The notes beneath the pieces are model-generated. The model saw nothing but the letters and a program-made list of their open reading frames with translations, searched no databases and had not been told where the DNA came from. DNA of 64,000 nucleotides. Origin: Marininema mesophilum. GTDB taxonomy: Bacteria; Bacillota; Bacilli; Thermoactinomycetales; DSM-45169. The stretch is taken from positions 1 to 64,000 of the forward strand of contig NZ_FNNQ01000001.1 in assembly GCF_900106775.1 (NCBI RefSeq), given 5' to 3'. Positions 60,408 to 64,000 of the stretch are shown here, one piece after another. Each line of letters opens with the position of its first letter. The first letter of the stretch is position 1. Position numbers and translations under genes: made by a program.

Positions 60408-62030
60408 CTATCCACGCTGGATTCCTGGCCGTCCATTTTCCACAACAAATGTTTCCCGAGTAACAATAGGGGCACCTGGTTTACTGACATATGGAAGTAT
60501 ACGATAATCAGTTCGCCAATTTTTGGGTGTAATATGACAACGAACATAACCACGCTGACCATTGAAAAAATGAACATGGTCATTTTGTGAAAGCTCTCGT
60601 GAGAAATGAGGTTTTATATCAAAACCATCGCCTTCAGAAGTGATTGAGGTTCCTACAAATTCACTACCGACTACGGGTGAACCTGGATTATTAAAGTCCG
60701 CCTTCAGATCACATGCCCAGTTGGAGTGTACGTCTCCTGTTAAGATGATGGGATTAGCATCTTTTAATTCTGCAAAATGCTTCAATAGCCGCTTCTGAGA
60801 AGCTGTATAGCCATCCCATGCATCCATGTTTCTCATGTGAGACTGTCCATCCCTATGATCTAAGCGGGAGAAGAATACCTGTTGTGCAAGCACATTCCAA
60901 TGGGCTTTTGATTGATAGAGCCCCTTCACTAACCAGTTTTCCTGTGCTTTACCCAGCATCGTACGATGAGAGTCTGACGCTTCCTCACTTATTCTATTCC
61001 ATTTCGTCCCATTTACTTGGTCATCACGATATTGGCGTGTATCCAACATATTAAATTCGGCTAGATTCCCATAGGTAAACCGACGATAGATTCGCATCTG
61101 AGGACCGTGTGGAAGAAGTGAAAGCCGCATCGGCATGTATTCATAATACGCTTGATAGGCAGCAGCTTTGCGACGCAAAAAAGCAGTGGGCGATTGGTTT
61201 TTTTCAGGATGAGAGCCTGCATAATTATTGTCTACCTCATGGTCATCCCAAACGGCAATCCACGGGAAAGCCGCATGGGCTGCTTGCAAATCAGGATCTT
61301 TTCGGTACTGAGCATATCGGTTCCGATATTCCGATAAGCTTTTTACCTCTTGGCTCTCATGACGGCGCACATTTCCACTATTAGCCACATATTTTCCAGC
61401 ACCATATTCATAGATATAGTCTCCGAGATGAAATACCACATCGAGATCCTCTTGAGCCATGTGTCGATAGGCAGTATAGTAGCCATGCTCATATTGTTGA
61501 CAAGACGCAAAAGCCAAACTCATATCACTGATGGAAGATCCTTTAAGAGGAGTCGTCTTTGTCCTTCCGACAGCACTTATATCTGAACCTGACTTAAAAC
61601 GATAGAAATACTCTCTTCCTGGTTTTAGTCCACGAACATCCACATGAACAGAATGACCCAGTTTCGCTTGAGCTGTGGCTGCACCACTCCGAACAACACT
61701 TCGAAAATGCTCATCATGAGCTACTTCCCATCGTACCGGTAAATCGTAAGTAGCCATCACGCCTCCCTTTAATGAATCTGTTGCTAGCCGTGTCCAGAGG
61801 ATACATCCATCGGAAAGAGGATCTCCAGAGGCTACCCCTAAACGGAAGGGATGGGAAAGATACCTCGGCGCTGCCTCTATCCGTGTTCCTGACAACGGAT
61901 TCGTAATCGTCCACACCAAAGCTAGCAGGGCTCCTTTGCCAATTGCTTTAAGAAAGCCACGCCGATCTACCTCCGCCGAGGGGATCCATCTTTCTATTGA
62001 AGCTAGCAACCGATCTCGCTCATCATCCAC
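60408..62030 (-). CDS. phoD: Alkaline phosphatase D (PhoD), Tat-exported phosphodiesterase/phosphatase
   Basis: 540 residues. The twin-arginine signal VDRRGFLKAIGKGALLALVW near residues 21-40 is followed by an Fn3-like N-domain (LGVASGDPLSDGCILWTRLA) and the PhoD metallophosphatase domain: FASCQQYEHGYYTAY, HLGDYIYEYG, WDDHEVDNNYAG and LTGDVHSNWACDL hold the Fe/Ca ligands. It cleaves phosphodiesters, including teichoic acid, under phosphate limitation in B. subtilis, where Tat exports it. The GTG start at 62030 has AGGGGTGG 4 bases upstream. A tatA gene lies 16 kb away. Confidence 0.93.
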   Translation of the reverse strand: MDDERDRLLASIERWIPSAEVDRRGFLKAIGKGALLALVWTITNPLSGTRIEAAPRYLSHPFRLGVASGDPLSDGCILWTRLATDSLKGGVMATYDLPVRWEVAHDEHFRSVVRSGAATAQAKLGHSVHVDVRGLKPGREYFYRFKSGSDISAVGRTKTTPLKGSSISDMSLAFASCQQYEHGYYTAYRHMAQEDLDVVFHLGDYIYEYGAGKYVANSGNVRRHESQEVKSLSEYRNRYAQYRKDPDLQAAHAAFPWIAVWDDHEVDNNYAGSHPEKNQSPTAFLRRKAAAYQAYYEYMPMRLSLLPHGPQMRIYRRFTYGNLAEFNMLDTRQYRDDQVNGTKWNRISEEASDSHRTMLGKAQENWLVKGLYQSKAHWNVLAQQVFFSRLDHRDGQSHMRNMDAWDGYTASQKRLLKHFAELKDANPIILTGDVHSNWACDLKADFNNPGSPVVGSEFVGTSITSEGDGFDIKPHFSRELSQNDHVHFFNGQRGYVRCHITPKNWRTDYRILPYVSKPGAPIVTRETFVVENGRPGIQRG

Positions 62031-62133
62031 GAGGCCACCCCTTCTCTATTTTCAACGGTTCCGTTTTCTAATCAGGCCACCATATTAGTTTGATCGCCAC
62101 TCCCATCTGCCATACGTAAAAATAAGTAGAAAG

Positions 62134-62158
62134 AAAAAAACCGCCCGTAGGCGGTTAT
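62134..62158 (-). terminator. Orphan terminator on the minus strand
   Basis: AACCGCC pairs with GGCGGTT, followed on the minus strand by TTTTTTTC. No minus-strand gene lies upstream up to 62444, so it may end an unrecognised RNA. Confidence 0.65.
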
Positions 62159-62444
62159 TGTTGATGCTTCATTCATATAGAGCTCCCACTGCTAAAGCAG
62201 TGAGAGTGTCAAATCCCACCACAGAAGCCAAGAGTTTTACGGCGCTCTCTAAGGGGCTACTATATTTTCTAACCCTCGCAGATCACACCATTATTAGGAT
62301 AGAGAACCCTTTAATTACTATTTATCAGGTAGAGAATCAGATTCTCCTATATTGAAAGAGAATACTTTATGGGAATCATCTTGGTTCACTCCGCCTAGTC
62401 AAGTATAATAGAAGTTAGAAGGTCGCTAAGGGGGACGGTTATGT
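62159..62444. other. Intergenic region with an IS605-like hairpin
   Basis: At 62185-62208 CTCCCACTGC and GCAGTGAGAG form a ten-pair stem (one mismatch) with TAAA loop; with the nearby TGGTGGGATTTGACACT (minus strand) it resembles ends of TnpB (IS1341-type) elements. The right third holds the promoter and GGGGGA ribosome site of the 62445 gene. No frame recognised. Confidence 0.4.
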
Positions 62445-63011
62445 ATGTTCTCATGGATGAAGCGCTTCTTCGATACGGCGATGGAGCCTGCTCACATGGA
62501 AGAACCTGAACGGTTGCACAAAGAAATCGACCGTTTAAAACGAGAAAACAATGAATTACGACTGCAACAAAAGTTGAAAAAGAGTAAGAAGAATGTGGAA
62601 GTGGCACCTCGCAAGATACATATCGAGTTTTTTCTCTATGACGCCGCACACCAAGATGAAAGCGCGTATTCTGAATCAGATATCCATCGATATCCCATGA
62701 TGGGTTTTACCATCCATTTTTTAGAGGATGGTACTTGTCCCGAGTGGCTCTCCTACCTACTTAAAGGGCTTGAAGAGAGTTTACGAGGGATGAAAGTAGG
62801 TTCCCACCGCGTGGAGGAACCTAACTTATATAGTCAATTTGTAGATCTAAAGTTGTATCCCCATATCGAAGTGAAAAAGAGCATTTACCTTGTCTTTCAG
62901 CAATTGCATCAGTGGCAAATCAATGGGAAAGATCTTGTCTCTTTCCGAGTTCATATTGGTGGCGAAGATCTCTACCAAGAACTATTGAATACCCACCTGG
63001 AAGCTGTCTAA
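62445..63011 (+). CDS. Protein of unknown function with N-terminal coiled coil
   Basis: 188 residues. Residues about 20-48 (EEPERLHKEIDRLKRENNEL) form a coiled coil; residues 55-188 form an alpha/beta domain (RKIHIEFFLYDAAHQ, MMGFTIHFLEDGTCPEWLSY, FRVHIGGEDLYQELLN). No family recognised. ATG at 62445 lies 9 bases after GGGGGA; the overlapping ATG at 62441 is in another frame. Monocistronic with its own terminator. Confidence 0.7.
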   Translation: MFSWMKRFFDTAMEPAHMEEPERLHKEIDRLKRENNELRLQQKLKKSKKNVEVAPRKIHIEFFLYDAAHQDESAYSESDIHRYPMMGFTIHFLEDGTCPEWLSYLLKGLEESLRGMKVGSHRVEEPNLYSQFVDLKLYPHIEVKKSIYLVFQQLHQWQINGKDLVSFRVHIGGEDLYQELLNTHLEAV

Positions 63012-63044
63012 ACGAAAAAACACCCTATGGGTGTTTTTTCGTTT
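63010..63044. terminator. Terminator after the 62445 gene
   Basis: AAACGAAAAAACACCC pairs perfectly with GGGTGTTTTTTCGTTT around TAT; it can work in both directions and serves yraN as well. Confidence 0.9.
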
Positions 63045-63098
63045 CCTATAACGATCATACTCACTCTAATCCCACACGGGTGTATTAGATTAACCCTA

Positions 63099-63473
63099 TC
63101 AAAAAGCGCCCTCAAAATGATCCACCTGAACCGCTTCTTCTGTCGGCCCTAGCAAGATGGAGATCACATCGAGTCGCACCAGGTGATGATCAAGGTGCTT
63201 TTGACGCAAATATTGGGTGGCCAATCGGCGAACTTGCTGTTGTTTTTTCCGATCCACAGATTGAAAGCCATAGCCATAACGATGACTCCGCGTAGTTCGC
63301 ACCTCAACAACGATGATCCAACCATCCTGCTCCGCGATAATATCCAACTCACCTAGTCGGGTACGCCAATTCGTTTCGCGAATCCGCCAACCCTTCTCTT
63401 CCAAATAACGCCGGGCAATCTTTTCACCGAGAAAACCTGTCTCTTTTCGTTGATCCCGATCCACTTTTCTCAC
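63099..63473 (-). CDS. YraN family (UPF0102) endonuclease-like protein
   Basis: 124 residues from the GTG at 63473. Signatures: GFLGEKIARRYLEEKGWRI, then TRLGELDIIAEQDGWIIVVE with VEVRTTRSHRYG, the conserved ELD..EV nuclease-like core, and ATQYLRQK. The longer frame to 63587 overlaps rnhB and is not family-like. The AGGAGG of the operon is rather far (17 bases) from this GTG, so the true start may differ by a few codons. Follows rnhB, as often in Bacillales. Function not established. Confidence 0.85.
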   Translation of the reverse strand: MRKVDRDQRKETGFLGEKIARRYLEEKGWRIRETNWRTRLGELDIIAEQDGWIIVVEVRTTRSHRYGYGFQSVDRKKQQQVRRLATQYLRQKHLDHHLVRLDVISILLGPTEEAVQVDHFEGAF

Positions 63474-63496
63474 CGTCCAGTGTGGATGATCCTCCT

Positions 63497-64000
63497 CTAT
63501 ACCCGGTCTCCGACAGGAGCAAAACTTCTGCGATGTATCGCACATGGCCCCCACTTGTCCAATGCGACTAAATGCTCCGCTGTACAATATCCCATATGAC
63601 GATCAAATCCATACTCCGGAAATTCCTCAGCCGCCTTCATCATCCACTCATCTCGAACCGTCTTCGCGATAATCGAAGCTGCGGCGATAGAGTGACTCAT
63701 TCCATCCCCTTTAATAATTCCTCTCTGGGGGCAGGGTGGCTCTGGGATTTCCACAGCATCGAGAAGCAAGAAATCCGGCTTCATCTCTAAGGATTGTAAA
63801 GCTTGGCGCATCGCTAAATAAGTCGCCTGTAGAATATTGATCTCATCAATCCGTTGATGATCCACAATACTAACCCCCACCGCTATCGCCTCCTGCTCAA
63901 TTCGAGTACGTAGGGTTTGGCGCGATTCAGGGCTTAACTTCTTGGAGTCATCTAGGCCTGATACATCGAAATTTTCCGGCAATATAACCGCCGCAGCCGT
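63497..64000 (-). CDS. rnhB: Ribonuclease HII, C-terminal part (cut by window end)
   Basis: The frame remains open to the right edge of the window and reads TAAAVILPENFDVSGLDDSK, so the N-terminal DExGRG part lies outside; the ATG at 63982 is internal. Family motifs: LLLDAVEIP (catalytic Asp), GDGMSHSIAAASIIAKTVRD, and the C-terminal YGFDRHMGYCTAEHL. RNase HII removes ribonucleotides from RNA:DNA hybrids. The stop TAG at 63497-63499 is followed by yraN. Confidence 0.93.
   Translation of the reverse strand, partial: TAAAVILPENFDVSGLDDSKKLSPESRQTLRTRIEQEAIAVGVSIVDHQRIDEINILQATYLAMRQALQSLEMKPDFLLLDAVEIPEPPCPQRGIIKGDGMSHSIAAASIIAKTVRDEWMMKAAEEFPEYGFDRHMGYCTAEHLVALDKWGPCAIHRRSFAPVGDRV

Overview
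The window looks like the chromosome of a spore-forming, low-to-moderate GC Gram-positive of the Bacillales. The support is gene content and control elements: a KimA-type potassium importer, a double-GTPase DynA, a Vpr-like subtilase, glutamate synthase divergent from gltC across a perfect ATCTCA-N3-TGAGAT palindrome, a FadR-type operator, a T-box before proS, and strong AGGAGG ribosome sites with frequent GTG and TTG starts. A Thermoactinomycetaceae-type host is a guess.

Layout. 1-0.85 kb: one end of an IS200/IS605 element (TnpB N-terminus, truncated TnpA, left-end hairpins). 0.9-6 kb: TIGR01777 epimerase, acyl-CoA thioesterase under a FadR-like box, membrane-anchored phosphodiesterase, MFS exporter, holin-like protein. 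6.2-12 kb: AraC-type regulator with a degenerate receiver, then hutU-hutI-hutG. 12-16.3 kb: a decayed phosphotransferase region, a second MFS transporter and a type I toxin-antitoxin-like locus. 16.3-24.2 kb: Vpr-like protease, remains of a second subtilase, polysaccharide deacetylase, dynA. 24.8-33.6 kb: GNAT, gltB-gltD, gltC, cell-wall amidase. 33.7-41.6 kb: VWA lipoprotein, then a compact heterocycle-forming (TOMM) bacteriocin cluster: Cys-rich precursor with five 27-bp repeats, leader-binding/ThiF-like protein, YcaO cyclodehydratase and SagB-like dehydrogenase, resembling the heterocycloanthracin family. 41.9-46 kb: kimA, tatA, and an RRNPP-type receptor gene translationally coupled to a 45-residue exported pro-peptide too short for most gene callers. 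46-56 kb: proS with T-box, YifB, and a three-gene overlapping operon (cysteine dioxygenase-like, cupin-methyltransferase, EamA exporter). 56.5-64 kb: an ORF-less IS200/IS605 derivative, a CDP-ribitol/teichoic-acid operon (IspD-like cytidylyltransferase, SDR, CDP-glycerol transferase family), Tat-exported PhoD, yraN and rnhB (cut by the window end).

The most interesting systems are the TOMM cluster, the RRNPP receptor/peptide pair, the CDO-methyltransferase-exporter operon and the small toxin-like locus. Several intergenic regions carry unusually long, perfectly paired inverted repeats (19-25 bp stems). All calls come from reading the sequence; no database search was possible.
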